Shown: positions 38,812 through 48,839 of the stretch, in pieces
How positions within the stretch are numbered: position 1 is the stretch's first letter
How the letters are laid out: the number at the start of each line of letters is the position of its first letter
NCBI GenBank assembly: GCA_947649645.1
Contig: CANSSP010000006.1
Coordinates: 62,001-126,000, forward strand
Source of the DNA: an uncultured Roseburia sp.
GTDB taxonomy: Bacteria > Bacillota > Clostridia > Lachnospirales > Lachnospiraceae
Length of the DNA: 64,000 bases
Direction of reading: 5' to 3'
Position numbers and translations under genes: made by a program
The notes under the pieces: generated by a model
The model's database searches: none
What the model was told of the DNA's origin: nothing
The model's input: only the letters and a program-made list of their open reading frames with translations

Positions 38812-39574
38812 GAGAACAATTTACTTTCAACGCGCAGAGAAAGCCTGGGCGCCAACGACGGATATGAAACTGAATGCATATCTGAACGTTCTGCGTTATG
38901 TAAAAATGCCGGTGCAGGAAAAGCTGCTCAATATTGCATCGGGCGGCGAACTTCCGTGCTATAAGGGAGGCGGATTTGAGGGGAACCGGGTTGGGCAGGA
39001 GGAAAATCTGGCATATACCCTGGGATTGTATTATGAAAAATATGAACACGACTGTCCGAAAGCTTTTTACAGGAATGTACTGAAAAATCTGAAAATGAGA
39101 ATTTCTCTGGTGCTCATCTACACCGACCTGCCGATGATATGCTGCGGGGTGGGAGGAGACGGCTGTTCTCTGATTGTGATCAGCCCGTCCGACGGGGAAT
39201 ACCGCAGGATTGACGCAGAGGCGTGCCGCGGCGCATGCGGACGGTGGAAGCTTGCGGTCTTAAATGTCCCCGGGATGGTAAAAATGAAAGGTCTGGGGAT
39301 ACGGGAGACGATCGCCTCAGCCGCGGCACTGTATCAGAAGAGATTTTATTTTTTCAGAGACCGGCACTATATGGACATGACCGGGGCCGCGTTTTTTGAG
39401 CACTGCAGAAGTACGGGATTAAATCCAAAAGAACTGCCGGGATTTCTCTCGCACAGGGAGAGGCAGTTAAAGTGGCTGTATGACATGTCTGCCCTGGCGC
39501 AGAAATGGATGCCGGAACAGGACATGTCTTACCTTGGAGAAATCATGAAAATGTATGAGGCATCGACAGACTGA
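38798..39574 (+). CDS. Conserved-context hypothetical protein
   Basis: Long ORF overlapping the thioesterase stop; lies between the thioesterase and BtrH-like genes. Confidence 0.6.
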   Translation: MTMCKRTIYFQRAEKAWAPTTDMKLNAYLNVLRYVKMPVQEKLLNIASGGELPCYKGGGFEGNRVGQEENLAYTLGLYYEKYEHDCPKAFYRNVLKNLKMRISLVLIYTDLPMICCGVGGDGCSLIVISPSDGEYRRIDAEACRGACGRWKLAVLNVPGMVKMKGLGIRETIASAAALYQKRFYFFRDRHYMDMTGAAFFEHCRSTGLNPKELPGFLSHRERQLKWLYDMSALAQKWMPEQDMSYLGEIMKMYEASTD

Positions 39575-39588
39575 GACGGGGAAGAAAA

Positions 39589-40644
39589 ATGAAACTGGAT
39601 CCAACACTTGGAAATTACTGCCGGTCGGTGGCTCTGTCGTCGGTTGTAAATTATTACGGATATTCATTGTCGGAAGCGATGTGTTTTGGGATCGGAGAAG
39701 CGTTTGATTTCTGCGGTTCGGATATACGTTTTGGGCGAAAACGGGTTTACAAATGTTTTGCCGGAAACAATGAGAATGATATTTTTCGCTTTTCGGAGCA
39801 GATGAAGATGAAAGTGGAGATGTACCAGCCCAAAAACAGAAAAGAAACCAGAAGACAGATCTGTGATCTGATTGAGCAGGAAAAACCGGTCATAGCCAGG
39901 GTTTCAATTGACAAATACATGCGTTTTCTGCCCGGAATGGCGACGGATAATCTCGAGACAATGAAAGCGGTATTTCGCATTATAAGAGGGTCGGTTGGGA
40001 ATCATGTGACCGTTATTTCAAATGCGGGCAGAGAGAAAGTGATGATCCATGAGCCCAATCTGATGTCGCCTGTTTTACTGCCATGGGAGAATCTGTTCCG
40101 GGCGATGAATCCCGGAAACGGGCTTGTAAGACATCCATCCAATACATTGTATGTCATTACGCCCTTAGTCCCTGCAGAGGAAATGGAAACGGAAGAGAAA
40201 ATGCGTCCGGTAATCTGGAATGCAATCCGGAATAATATGAAGAATTACCTTTACAATCAGAGTACGTGGGCGGGAGTCAGACAGGTTCAGGTCTGCGGGA
40301 GAACGCTTCTGAATATGGAAAATAAAGACAAGTTCGCAAAAAACGCAGTTCTGTTTCGCTTTTTTTGTGATATAGCGACAGGAGGAGGCTTTTACAGAAG
40401 GCTGTACGCAAGATTTTTAAGAGAGGCAAACGACCGGTATCTGAAGGATGATGTGATAGAAGGCGTGTCGAAGAAATATTTTGCCTTAGCGCGCAGATGG
40501 AGCCGCCTGTCAGGAAACGTGATGGCATACGCGCAGGAACCGGATTGGAGCCGTTCTGGTGAGCTGTGGCAGGACTGGGAGGAAATCAGCCGGCTGGAGG
40601 AAGAACTTGCGGGTCTGTTATATAAAAGGAGTGCGGACAGGTAG
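39589..40644 (+). CDS. BtrH-like acyl-ACP:amine acyltransferase / papain-fold protein (copy 1)
   Basis: GNYCRSVALSSVVNYYGYSLSEAMCFGIGEAFDF; VGNHVTVISNAGREKVMIHEPN; ATGGGFYRRLYARFLREA. Confidence 0.75.
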   Translation: MKLDPTLGNYCRSVALSSVVNYYGYSLSEAMCFGIGEAFDFCGSDIRFGRKRVYKCFAGNNENDIFRFSEQMKMKVEMYQPKNRKETRRQICDLIEQEKPVIARVSIDKYMRFLPGMATDNLETMKAVFRIIRGSVGNHVTVISNAGREKVMIHEPNLMSPVLLPWENLFRAMNPGNGLVRHPSNTLYVITPLVPAEEMETEEKMRPVIWNAIRNNMKNYLYNQSTWAGVRQVQVCGRTLLNMENKDKFAKNAVLFRFFCDIATGGGFYRRLYARFLREANDRYLKDDVIEGVSKKYFALARRWSRLSGNVMAYAQEPDWSRSGELWQDWEEISRLEEELAGLLYKRSADR

Positions 40645-41181
40645 ATGAAGCAGGAAGCGGAAAATATGATGGCGGTGGCAACCTTTTTATTCAGACTGCT
40701 GCAGGTGAACGATAACCGGAAAGAGGTACAGGAAGAATTCTGCCAGTGCATGTGCAGACTGAAACGGCTGATGGAAAAGGAGGCCAGTGACGAACTGTTT
40801 TTTATAGAGTCTGTTCTGCGCAGAAGTAATATTGCCTGGCTTGTGATGGACGGCATGAAAAACAGGAGTAATTATGTCACGTTTCGAAACATTGTAAAGG
40901 AGCGTCCGGTTCTGATGCTTGTCAGGAACTCCACGCTGCGGATGTTCAGGAGGAGCGGTGCAAAGCCTGAGGAAGAGCTGGAATATGCGTTTATATGGGT
41001 GGAGTACGTGACGGGCGGAGCTTATTTTCTGCATATCGGCGGAGAAAAGCAGACAATTCGTCAGCCGGGACTGTTCTGGATTTATCGCAGGGAAAAGCAC
41101 AATTTTCACAGCAGATATTATGTGTGCGCGGCAATACAGGCTCCGGAAGAAAAAGGCTGTGAAGCGGATGGGGAACGTTAG
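40645..41181 (+). CDS. Hypothetical protein between two BtrH-like genes
   Basis: ATG directly abuts the upstream stop; co-directional; no recognisable domain. Confidence 0.55.
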   Translation: MKQEAENMMAVATFLFRLLQVNDNRKEVQEEFCQCMCRLKRLMEKEASDELFFIESVLRRSNIAWLVMDGMKNRSNYVTFRNIVKERPVLMLVRNSTLRMFRRSGAKPEEELEYAFIWVEYVTGGAYFLHIGGEKQTIRQPGLFWIYRREKHNFHSRYYVCAAIQAPEEKGCEADGER

Positions 41182-41183
41182 AG

Positions 41184-42203
41184 ATGAAAATGATCAGAAA
41201 GATATTGCAGGAGAGCGTGATGGGCTCTAACTGTGCGACGACGGCTTCGAGGATTGTACTGAAATATTACGGATACGATTTTTCGGAAGATATGGTTTTT
41301 GGCCTGGGAGCCGGTCTGGGCTTTATTTATCAGTATTATGCGGATACAGAGGAGTATTTTCTGTCCGGAAAAAACGAGAGTATGGAGCTGAATCTTGCTC
41401 ATGCACTGGGGGGAACGCTTCTGACAGGAAGTTTTGACGACGGGGAACGTGCATGGCAGTGTGTCAAAGAACTGATTGACGATGACGTGCCGGTAATTTT
41501 AGATTTGTCGATTCTGCATCTGCCTTATTTCAGACCGTATGCAGGCGAGATCGCCAATATCGGTTTTGGTCTGCACAATGCGGTTCTGATCGGATATGAT
41601 GATGCGAAGCGTGAGGTTCTGCTGCTTGATCATCGCTGGAGTGAACCACAGGTGGTGAGCTATGAGGATCTGGGAAAGGCGAGAAACCGGGGGGAAGGGA
41701 ATGTGAGCGCGCGAAATGCGTATAAGGCATATGCGCTGTGTTCTCCGGCGGCGCAGATTCATCCGGATTTGTTTTTTGCGCTGCGGCTGACAATTAACAG
41801 GATGAAACATCCCTTTGCGTATAAGATGGGACTGGCGGGGATAAAAACGTTTCACAGCGAGATAAAATTACTCTTTGAGAAGGGACTATACGCACAGAAG
41901 CGTGAGGAGATTCTGGCATATTCATACCTTATGGAAAAACTGGGCACCGGCGGAGGGAATTTCAGGAGAATGTACGGTCGTTTTCTGAAGGAGGTGGCCG
42001 GCCGGATCCGGATGCCGGAGCTGGAGAGCGCGGCCGGAATATATGTAAGGCTGGCAAAAAGGTGGAAAGAACTGTCGGTTACGCTGGGCCGGATGCCGGA
42101 CCAGCCGCAGCTTCTCACAGCGTTTGACGCGCTCATGTCTGAAATAGAAACGGATGAGGCGGAAGGAATTGAATCATTGGAAAGGGTAGTGGAAAAGGGA
42201 TAA
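41184..42203 (+). CDS. BtrH-like acyl-ACP:amine acyltransferase / papain-fold protein (copy 2)
   Basis: GSNCATTASRIVLKYYGYDFSEDMVFGLGAGLGFIYQYY; GFGLHNAVLIGYDDAKREVLLLDHRW; GTGGGNFRRMYGRFLKEVA. Confidence 0.8.
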   Translation: MKMIRKILQESVMGSNCATTASRIVLKYYGYDFSEDMVFGLGAGLGFIYQYYADTEEYFLSGKNESMELNLAHALGGTLLTGSFDDGERAWQCVKELIDDDVPVILDLSILHLPYFRPYAGEIANIGFGLHNAVLIGYDDAKREVLLLDHRWSEPQVVSYEDLGKARNRGEGNVSARNAYKAYALCSPAAQIHPDLFFALRLTINRMKHPFAYKMGLAGIKTFHSEIKLLFEKGLYAQKREEILAYSYLMEKLGTGGGNFRRMYGRFLKEVAGRIRMPELESAAGIYVRLAKRWKELSVTLGRMPDQPQLLTAFDALMSEIETDEAEGIESLERVVEKG

Positions 42204-42208
42204 GAGGA

Positions 42209-42637
42209 ATGGATAAACGTATTATTTATGATACATTGCCGCACCGATACCCGATGCTGTTTGTGGATGATATTTACGAAACAGAGTTCGGACGGTACGT
42301 GCGCGGGGTGAAAAATGTAAGCTGTAATGAACCGTGGGTGACGGGACATTTTCCGGACAGTCCGGTATTTCCGGGAGTTCTGATCATAGAAACCATGGCG
42401 CAGATCGGTGGTTTTCTGTTTTACAGCAGGGAACGGGAGGCATCGTTAAAAGCGTACCTTTCCAGAGTAGACGAGGTAAAGTTTCTTCAGAAGGTGTTCC
42501 CGGGAGATCAGATAATCGTGGAGGCGGTGCTGGTTGAAAAGTTTTCACGGTATGTAAAGGCAAAATGTACGGCGGGCGTAAACGGGAAAACGGTGGCAAA
42601 GGCTGTCATTACCTATTTTTTTGACGACGATATTTAA
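42209..42637 (+). CDS. fabZ: FabZ-like 3-hydroxyacyl-ACP dehydratase
   Basis: LPHRYPMLFVDDI...GHFPDSPVFPGVLIIETMAQIGG. Confidence 0.93.
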   Translation: MDKRIIYDTLPHRYPMLFVDDIYETEFGRYVRGVKNVSCNEPWVTGHFPDSPVFPGVLIIETMAQIGGFLFYSREREASLKAYLSRVDEVKFLQKVFPGDQIIVEAVLVEKFSRYVKAKCTAGVNGKTVAKAVITYFFDDDI

Positions 42638-42649
42638 GGAAAGAATGGT

Positions 42650-43708
42650 ATGCATATGAAAGAAATCCAGATTATAGGAATCGGTATGATAAACAGGACC
42701 GGAAACACGATAGATGACGTGTGGAATTGTCTGACAAGCGGGACAACTGTGGAAAATACGACGGGAAAGGCGGAATATGTCTCTGTACTTCCGCTGAGAA
42801 GGCAGAGGAGAATGAACCGGTATTCGGATATGGCCGTATACGTTTCATACAAAGCGCTGGATGACGCTGATATCGCAGTGGACAGCCTGGATCCGTATCG
42901 GATCGGCACGATTTTTTCCACCGGGTACGGGCCGATGGAATCCAATCTGTCTTTCGCGGGGATGGTATTGGACGGGGATCCGGATCTGTGCAGCCCTACG
43001 GTATTTGCCAATACCGTATCCAATGCGTGTATCGGACATGTCTGTATGAATTTAGGCTGCAAGGGCGTCAGCACGATTGTAATGGGAAGCAACAGTGTCG
43101 GATATGCGCAGATGCTGCTGGATAAAGATGACGCCGATTATATTCTTTCCGGCTCCGTTGAGGAATACAATGAAGCACTGTATCAATGTCTGAAACACAA
43201 TCCATATTCGGCGGATATCGACATCGCGGAGGCGGCAGTCGGTTTTCTGCTGACGAAGGAAGAAAAGAAAGATGCATATTGCCGGCTGATTGACTTTATG
43301 GAATGTGATCTGGGGGCTTATCCGCTCATCAACAGGGCGGAAGCGTCTGACATAAAAGCGGTGGAAACAGCCCTGGGACATTTTCTGGACAAATGTGATT
43401 TTCCGGTCGACGCTGTGTTTTCTGCCGGCAATAATTCCTGGTTTGATAAGTACGAATCCGGGATGCTCCGGCGTGTGCTGGGCAAAGAAGTCATTTATGT
43501 CGACGGGTTAAAAAAATATGTGGGAGAGACGTTGGGATCATCGTTGTCGGTATCGATTGCGGTTGCGGCTGTGTGCCTGAAGAAACAGACGATACCGGAA
43601 AGTCTTGCCGGGATAAAGACGGAAGGCGCGGCTGTGAGAACGATTCTGGTGACGGGATATGACGTGACGGGAAATTATGTGGCATATCTGCTGTCCGGCC
43701 GGGAATAG
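42650..43708 (+). CDS. Chain-length-factor-like, probably non-catalytic ketosynthase homologue
   Basis: KS-like fold motifs but [17 protein letters not shown] in place of the STACAS Cys motif, and GNNSWFDK in place of HGTGT. Confidence 0.78.
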   Translation: MHMKEIQIIGIGMINRTGNTIDDVWNCLTSGTTVENTTGKAEYVSVLPLRRQRRMNRYSDMAVYVSYKALDDADIAVDSLDPYRIGTIFSTGYGPMESNLSFAGMVLDGDPDLCSPTVFANTVSNACIGHVCMNLGCKGVSTIVMGSNSVGYAQMLLDKDDADYILSGSVEEYNEALYQCLKHNPYSADIDIAEAAVGFLLTKEEKKDAYCRLIDFMECDLGAYPLINRAEASDIKAVETALGHFLDKCDFPVDAVFSAGNNSWFDKYESGMLRRVLGKEVIYVDGLKKYVGETLGSSLSVSIAVAAVCLKKQTIPESLAGIKTEGAAVRTILVTGYDVTGNYVAYLLSGRE

Positions 43709-43811
43709 AGGAGGAAGATTGAAAATTGAAAATTTTCAATCCCAGGTTTGTGTCTGTGCGGCATCCACAAACTTGATATGCGCAAAAAGCCGCGCAGAAA
43801 TGGGGTTAAAT

Positions 43812-44564
43812 ATGGAAGATTCTGGTTTCAGGGATAAAAAGATCATTGTGACAGGAGGCTGTGCGGGCATCGGCAGGAGTATCACTTTAAGGCTCTTAAA
43901 GGCGGGCGCCAATGTGGCCGCGACCTACCATTCCTCAGCGCAGGGGGCGTCGGAGCTGGAAGCGGAGGCGAGAGCGTATGAAGGGGTTTTGCACACCTGC
44001 CGGATGAATGTCTGTGATGCGGATGAAGTGCGTATAAAAATGGATGAAATGATCGCAGGTTTTGGAGATACCGTAGACGGCCTGGTGAACAATGCAGGTA
44101 TTACAAGGGACAGGATGTTTTTTATGATGCAGGAGGAGGACTGGAACAGCGTTCTTGACACCAATCTCAACGGTACATATCACGTGATCCGAAGGGTGCT
44201 TCTGCCGATGCTTCAGGAAAAAAAAGGCTCTGTTGTAAACATCAGTTCCGTGAGCGGACTGACGGGAGTGGCGGGACAGGCAAATTATTGTGCATCCAAG
44301 GCGGCGATGATCTCTCTGACAAAAACGCTTTCCAAAGAGTTTGCCGGTAAAAATATCCGGTTCAATGCCGTGGCCCCGGGGTATATCAACACGAAGATGA
44401 TACGCCGGATGCCTGCGAAGGCGCTGGAGCAGGTCGTGAAAAAAATCCCCATGGGACGTGTCGGAGAACCGGAGGAAATCGCGGAGGTCGTTCTGTTTCT
44501 GCTCAGCGATGCTTCCGGTTATATCACGGGACAGACGATTGTGGCCGACGGCGGTCTGACCTGA
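43812..44564 (+). CDS. FabG-like 3-oxoacyl-ACP reductase
   Basis: [23 protein letters not shown]...[14 protein letters not shown]...[20 protein letters not shown]...[13 protein letters not shown]. Confidence 0.93.
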   Translation: MEDSGFRDKKIIVTGGCAGIGRSITLRLLKAGANVAATYHSSAQGASELEAEARAYEGVLHTCRMNVCDADEVRIKMDEMIAGFGDTVDGLVNNAGITRDRMFFMMQEEDWNSVLDTNLNGTYHVIRRVLLPMLQEKKGSVVNISSVSGLTGVAGQANYCASKAAMISLTKTLSKEFAGKNIRFNAVAPGYINTKMIRRMPAKALEQVVKKIPMGRVGEPEEIAEVVLFLLSDASGYITGQTIVADGGLT

Positions 44565-44595
44565 TTTTGCCACAGAGCAGAAAAAGAGGCTGATT

Positions 44596-45318
44596 ATGGA
44601 GGAGAAAAAGACGGTTATCGTTACAGGCGCCAATGGCGGTATCGGCAGAGTGGTTGTCGATAAATTGCGGCGTGACGGGTATGAATGCATCGCGGTTGAT
44701 AAAGAGGAGCAGGTATCCGCACTGGAGGGAGACGGCACAGAGGTGATCTGTGGGGATCTCACCTCCGACGACATCTTTGAGCGGCTTGAGGTGGTGCTGG
44801 GGCGCAAACGCCGGATTTATGGCGTTGTTTTCGCGTCAGGCATTATGCTTCCCGGAATGGTGACGGAGTCGGGGCAGGAAGACTGGGAGAGGACACTGGA
44901 TGTCAATCTTACGTCTGTATTTCGATTTACAAAGCTGCTGCTGCCGTATCTGATGCAGAATAAGCCGAGCCATGTGATTGCGATTGCGTCGCATCTGGGC
45001 GTGGTGGGTTCTTACGGCCTGACGGCGTACAGTGTGAGCAAGGCCGCCCTGATCGAATTTGTAAAATGTGTGGCGCTGGATTATGGAGACGCCGGGGTGA
45101 TGGCCAATTGTATCAGCCCTGGATTTATAAAAACAAAAATGCTGGATCGGGCGGTGGGCCGGTTTGCGGGCAATAAAAAGTGGATGTTTGCAACCGGGGG
45201 AATGCCAAAACAGCATATTGATGTGGAGGATGTGGCAAATCTGATTTCTTTTCTGCTGACACAGAACAGTATGAACGGAGAAAACGTTGTGATGGACGCA
45301 GGCTACAGTGTCAGGTAG
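44596..45318 (+). CDS. SDR-family reductase (second FabG-like)
   Basis: KTVIVTGANGGIGRVVVDKLR...YSVSKAALIEFVKCVALDYGDAGVMANCISPGFIKTKM. Confidence 0.92.
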   Translation: MEEKKTVIVTGANGGIGRVVVDKLRRDGYECIAVDKEEQVSALEGDGTEVICGDLTSDDIFERLEVVLGRKRRIYGVVFASGIMLPGMVTESGQEDWERTLDVNLTSVFRFTKLLLPYLMQNKPSHVIAIASHLGVVGSYGLTAYSVSKAALIEFVKCVALDYGDAGVMANCISPGFIKTKMLDRAVGRFAGNKKWMFATGGMPKQHIDVEDVANLISFLLTQNSMNGENVVMDAGYSVR

Positions 45319-45357
45319 CGTATGCCTTTACAGGAAGTTGCGGCGTGGAGGATTACA

Positions 45358-46707
45358 ATGAAAAAAAGAGACGGGGAAAAAGTATGGAATGCTTTTAAGC
45401 AGATGAAGGATTATCTGGATAAAAGCATCCGGATTATCGGGAAAGTGGATTCCGATAATTATTTTACGGATATAAACGGAAACAGGATGTATGACGGCGT
45501 TTCTACCTTGCTCAATACCAATATCGGGCATCAGAACGCGGAACTGATTGAGGTGATAAAGGAACAGCTCGAACTTCTGGATAACGCGACTTTATTTACC
45601 TGTACGGGCGGAGTTGCAATCCGGTGTTCGGAAAAACTGTGTTCACTGAGTGACGGGCATTATTTTTCCACATTTTTTACAAACAGTGGTTCGGAAGCCT
45701 GCGATACGGCGATCAAAATTGTTCTGAAATACTGGAAGAACAAAGGAGAGGACAGAAATATCATCGTATCTTTAAAGGGCGCTTATCATGGATCTGGTAT
45801 CGGGGCGATGATGCTGGCGCACGGTGGATATCACATGGAAGACTATTCTCTGCAGTATGATCACATGCACCAGGTTACAGTGCCGGATCCGCTGGAAAAA
45901 CCGACAGGGATGGAGGAGGAGGCGTGGATTGATTTCTGCGTCGACGAATTTATCAGTTATTGCGACGAAAACACCGGAAATGTGGCCGCGTTTTTTTTCG
46001 AACCGGTTCAGCTCTCAAACGCCGTAAACGTTCTCCCCGGGAGTTATGTGCAGAAAATGTGTGATGTCTGCCGTCAGCGCGGCATATTGATTGTTGTAGA
46101 TGAGGTTGCCACGGGGTTCGGGCGGACAGGGGACTGGTTTGCCTCGCAGTATTATGGTGTGTGGGGGGATCTGATGATGCTGGCCAAGGGAATTACTTCC
46201 GGGTATATCCCCATGGGAGCGGTGATGGTGACAAAAGAGATTTACTGTCAGTTTTACGGTAAGACTGCTGAGGGCAGGCAGTTAGAACATGGATATACGA
46301 CAGGCGGTCATCCTGTAGCCTGCGCCGCGGCTATAAAGAATATGGAGCTGCTGGCAAAGAACGGCTGTCTGGAAAATGCGCGCGCGTGTGGCCTTTATCT
46401 GCTCGCCCGGCTGAAGGAAAGTATCGGACAATCGGATTTTGTCACGGCCGTCCGTGGAAAAGGGCTGATGATCGCTGTCGTTTTTGAAGATATTGTGATA
46501 AAATCAATGGAAGACTGGGGGATTGCAGAAATACTGACCAGCTTTCTGATGAGAAAAGGCGTTCTGCTGTATCCGGACGATCGGAATATCCTGATTATCG
46601 CGCCTTGTCTGAATGTCACGCGTGAGGAGTGCGACAGAATTGCAGACGCGGCGGGGACTGCGGTTGCCAGGCTGGAGTTTCTTCTCGGAAAAGCGCAGAG
46701 CAGATAA
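45358..46707 (+). CDS. Class III PLP-dependent aminotransferase
   Basis: FFTNSGSEACDTAIKIV...LIVVDEVATGFGRTGDWFAS...LMMLAKGITSGYIPMGAVMV; ATG 45358. Confidence 0.94.
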   Translation: MKKRDGEKVWNAFKQMKDYLDKSIRIIGKVDSDNYFTDINGNRMYDGVSTLLNTNIGHQNAELIEVIKEQLELLDNATLFTCTGGVAIRCSEKLCSLSDGHYFSTFFTNSGSEACDTAIKIVLKYWKNKGEDRNIIVSLKGAYHGSGIGAMMLAHGGYHMEDYSLQYDHMHQVTVPDPLEKPTGMEEEAWIDFCVDEFISYCDENTGNVAAFFFEPVQLSNAVNVLPGSYVQKMCDVCRQRGILIVVDEVATGFGRTGDWFASQYYGVWGDLMMLAKGITSGYIPMGAVMVTKEIYCQFYGKTAEGRQLEHGYTTGGHPVACAAAIKNMELLAKNGCLENARACGLYLLARLKESIGQSDFVTAVRGKGLMIAVVFEDIVIKSMEDWGIAEILTSFLMRKGVLLYPDDRNILIIAPCLNVTREECDRIADAAGTAVARLEFLLGKAQSR

Positions 46708-46717
46708 GGGAGCCGGA

Positions 46718-48130
46718 ATGAGAAAAGAGACAGGAAAGAAGTATGATGTAATCATTGTGGGAGGCGGAATTACAGGGCTATTGAGCGCGGCGATTCTCTC
46801 CGGAGCGGGAAGACGGGTACTGGTTGTGGAACGTACCGGTGAGTTTGGCGGTATGTTGAAAATGATAAAATACAAAGGGGAGGAGTACTATTTCGGGGCG
46901 CATCATATTGCGGGAACGGACGCGGACAGTGTGACGGGCGGCGTATGGAAAGCGCTTGGGATGGACGTGCGGGAGGATTTTGAAGAGGTGACGCACATGA
47001 GGCTTCTGACCGCCGGTAAAAGCCTTATGATTCCTTTAAAGCTCGGAGAACTTGAAACGTATATAAAAGAGCGTTATCCCGGCGAGACAGGAACAGAAGA
47101 TTTTTTTTCGCGCTTAAGACGATACCAGACCTTTTTTCGCGAGGGCGATCAGAAAGGGCTTCTTAAAATGTTTCTGGAGCATTCGCAGACGACGTATTAT
47201 GAGCTGTTAAGGAGTTATTTTAAGCAGGATGAAGCAGTCAGGATTCTGGCGATGCTGGGGCCGGGCTACGGCGGTATCGGCATACAGGGGCCTGCTTTTA
47301 ACAATCTTAGCCTTCTGCTCTCCTATAGTCTGGGATCCGGGCGTTTTAAGGAAGGCAATACGGGGGCGGTGAAACGCCTTATCGCGCTGGCCAGGCAGCA
47401 TGGCTGTGTTTTTCTCAGTCACACCGACTGCGTTGATATTAGGGTGCGGGACGGCAGAATACGGGGAATTGTATGTAAAACGCCGGATGGAACGGAAGAA
47501 TATGAAGGAGAAAATCTGTTATTCGCGTCATATCCGTTTGCGGTCCTTAAGCCATATCTCAGCGGGACGAGGCTGGAGAAAAAACTGGAAGGTTTTCACC
47601 CGGGACCGTCGGTGATCCGGGTCTGCGGACGGCTTGCCCGGATTCCGGATTCTTTTGCCGCAGATACGGTGTATATGGGCGGTTATGGGGCGGAGGAACT
47701 GGATAAAAATATTTTTCTGGAAGATCGTCTCACAAAGCTTCCTGTCTGTATGATCTGCGTCTACAGGGAAGCCGGTACCCCCCGGTTTCTGCTTACGTTC
47801 CAGGTGCAGGCGGACAAAAAAGTCCGCATTGCACAGGATAAACTATTGCAGTTGATCAAAAATGAGCTGCCGGAACTGGCGGAGCAGATCACAGACTGCT
47901 TTGTTTTGTATGATGATGTGTACCGGTCTGTGACAAATACTGCGTGGGGATCGGTTTTCGGGTGGCAGAGGACGCCGTATGTCTATCTGAATGCAAACGT
48001 ATATACACCGTGCATGCCGGGAATAAAGGGATTGTATATAGCGGGAAACTGGTCGACGGATTATGGTGTCTATGGGGCCTTAAGAACGGCCCGAAAAGCG
48101 TGTGAAGCGATGATGAAGAAAAAAAGCTGA
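46718..48130 (+). CDS. Phytoene-desaturase-like FAD oxidoreductase (1)
   Basis: KYDVIIVGGGITGLLSAAILSGAGRRVLVVERTGEFGGM; C-terminal PGIKGLYIAGNWSTDYGVYGALRTARKA; ATG 46718. Confidence 0.85.
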   Translation: MRKETGKKYDVIIVGGGITGLLSAAILSGAGRRVLVVERTGEFGGMLKMIKYKGEEYYFGAHHIAGTDADSVTGGVWKALGMDVREDFEEVTHMRLLTAGKSLMIPLKLGELETYIKERYPGETGTEDFFSRLRRYQTFFREGDQKGLLKMFLEHSQTTYYELLRSYFKQDEAVRILAMLGPGYGGIGIQGPAFNNLSLLLSYSLGSGRFKEGNTGAVKRLIALARQHGCVFLSHTDCVDIRVRDGRIRGIVCKTPDGTEEYEGENLLFASYPFAVLKPYLSGTRLEKKLEGFHPGPSVIRVCGRLARIPDSFAADTVYMGGYGAEELDKNIFLEDRLTKLPVCMICVYREAGTPRFLLTFQVQADKKVRIAQDKLLQLIKNELPELAEQITDCFVLYDDVYRSVTNTAWGSVFGWQRTPYVYLNANVYTPCMPGIKGLYIAGNWSTDYGVYGALRTARKACEAMMKKKS

Positions 48131-48131
48131 G

Positions 48132-48839
48132 ATGGGAGAAAAAATGATTCGGGTTAAAAATGTGGTGAAGACGTATGCGGACGGAGAAGGAAAGGTTTAT
48201 GCGTTAAACGATGTGAGCCTGGAGGTGGAGGAAAAGGATTTTATGGTGATTCTGGGACCATCCGGTTCTGGAAAATCGACGCTGATCAATATTATGTCGG
48301 CCCTGGACCGCTGTGACCTGGGCAGGGTGCTGTATGACGATCTGGATATCACACAGTTAAATGAAAAGAGGCTGACTGCGTTCAGGAGGGAAAAGGTCGG
48401 ATTTATATTTCAGTCGTACTATCTGCTGCCGGATTTAAATATTGAAAATAATATCCGCATGGGGGCCAGTCTGGTACATAATGACGATTATGGTGAGATC
48501 ATTGAAATGCTCAATCTTAAGGACTTTTTAAAGAGGATGCCGTATCAGTTATCCGGCGGCCAGCAGCAGAGGGTTTCGATCGCGAGGGCGCTGGCGAAAA
48601 AACCAAAGGTTCTTTTCTGCGATGAGCCGACAGGGGCACTGGACGAAGAGCACGGCAAACAGGTGCTCGCCCTTTTACAGAAATATCAGGAAAATAATAC
48701 CGTCAGCATGATTGTTGTCACACACAACCAGGGAATCGCGGCGATGGCGAACAAAATCGTCAGGGTAAACAGTGGAAAGATCGTGGAGGTTCAGGAAAAC
48801 GATCACGTGGTTCCTGCCGCAGAAGTGAGGTGGGCCTGA
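48132..48839 (+). CDS. ABC transporter ATPase, MacB/LolD type
   Basis: Walker A LGPSGSGKST, YQLSGGQQQRVSIARALAKKPKVLFCDEPTGALDE. Confidence 0.95.
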   Translation: MGEKMIRVKNVVKTYADGEGKVYALNDVSLEVEEKDFMVILGPSGSGKSTLINIMSALDRCDLGRVLYDDLDITQLNEKRLTAFRREKVGFIFQSYYLLPDLNIENNIRMGASLVHNDDYGEIIEMLNLKDFLKRMPYQLSGGQQQRVSIARALAKKPKVLFCDEPTGALDEEHGKQVLALLQKYQENNTVSMIVVTHNQGIAAMANKIVRVNSGKIVEVQENDHVVPAAEVRWA

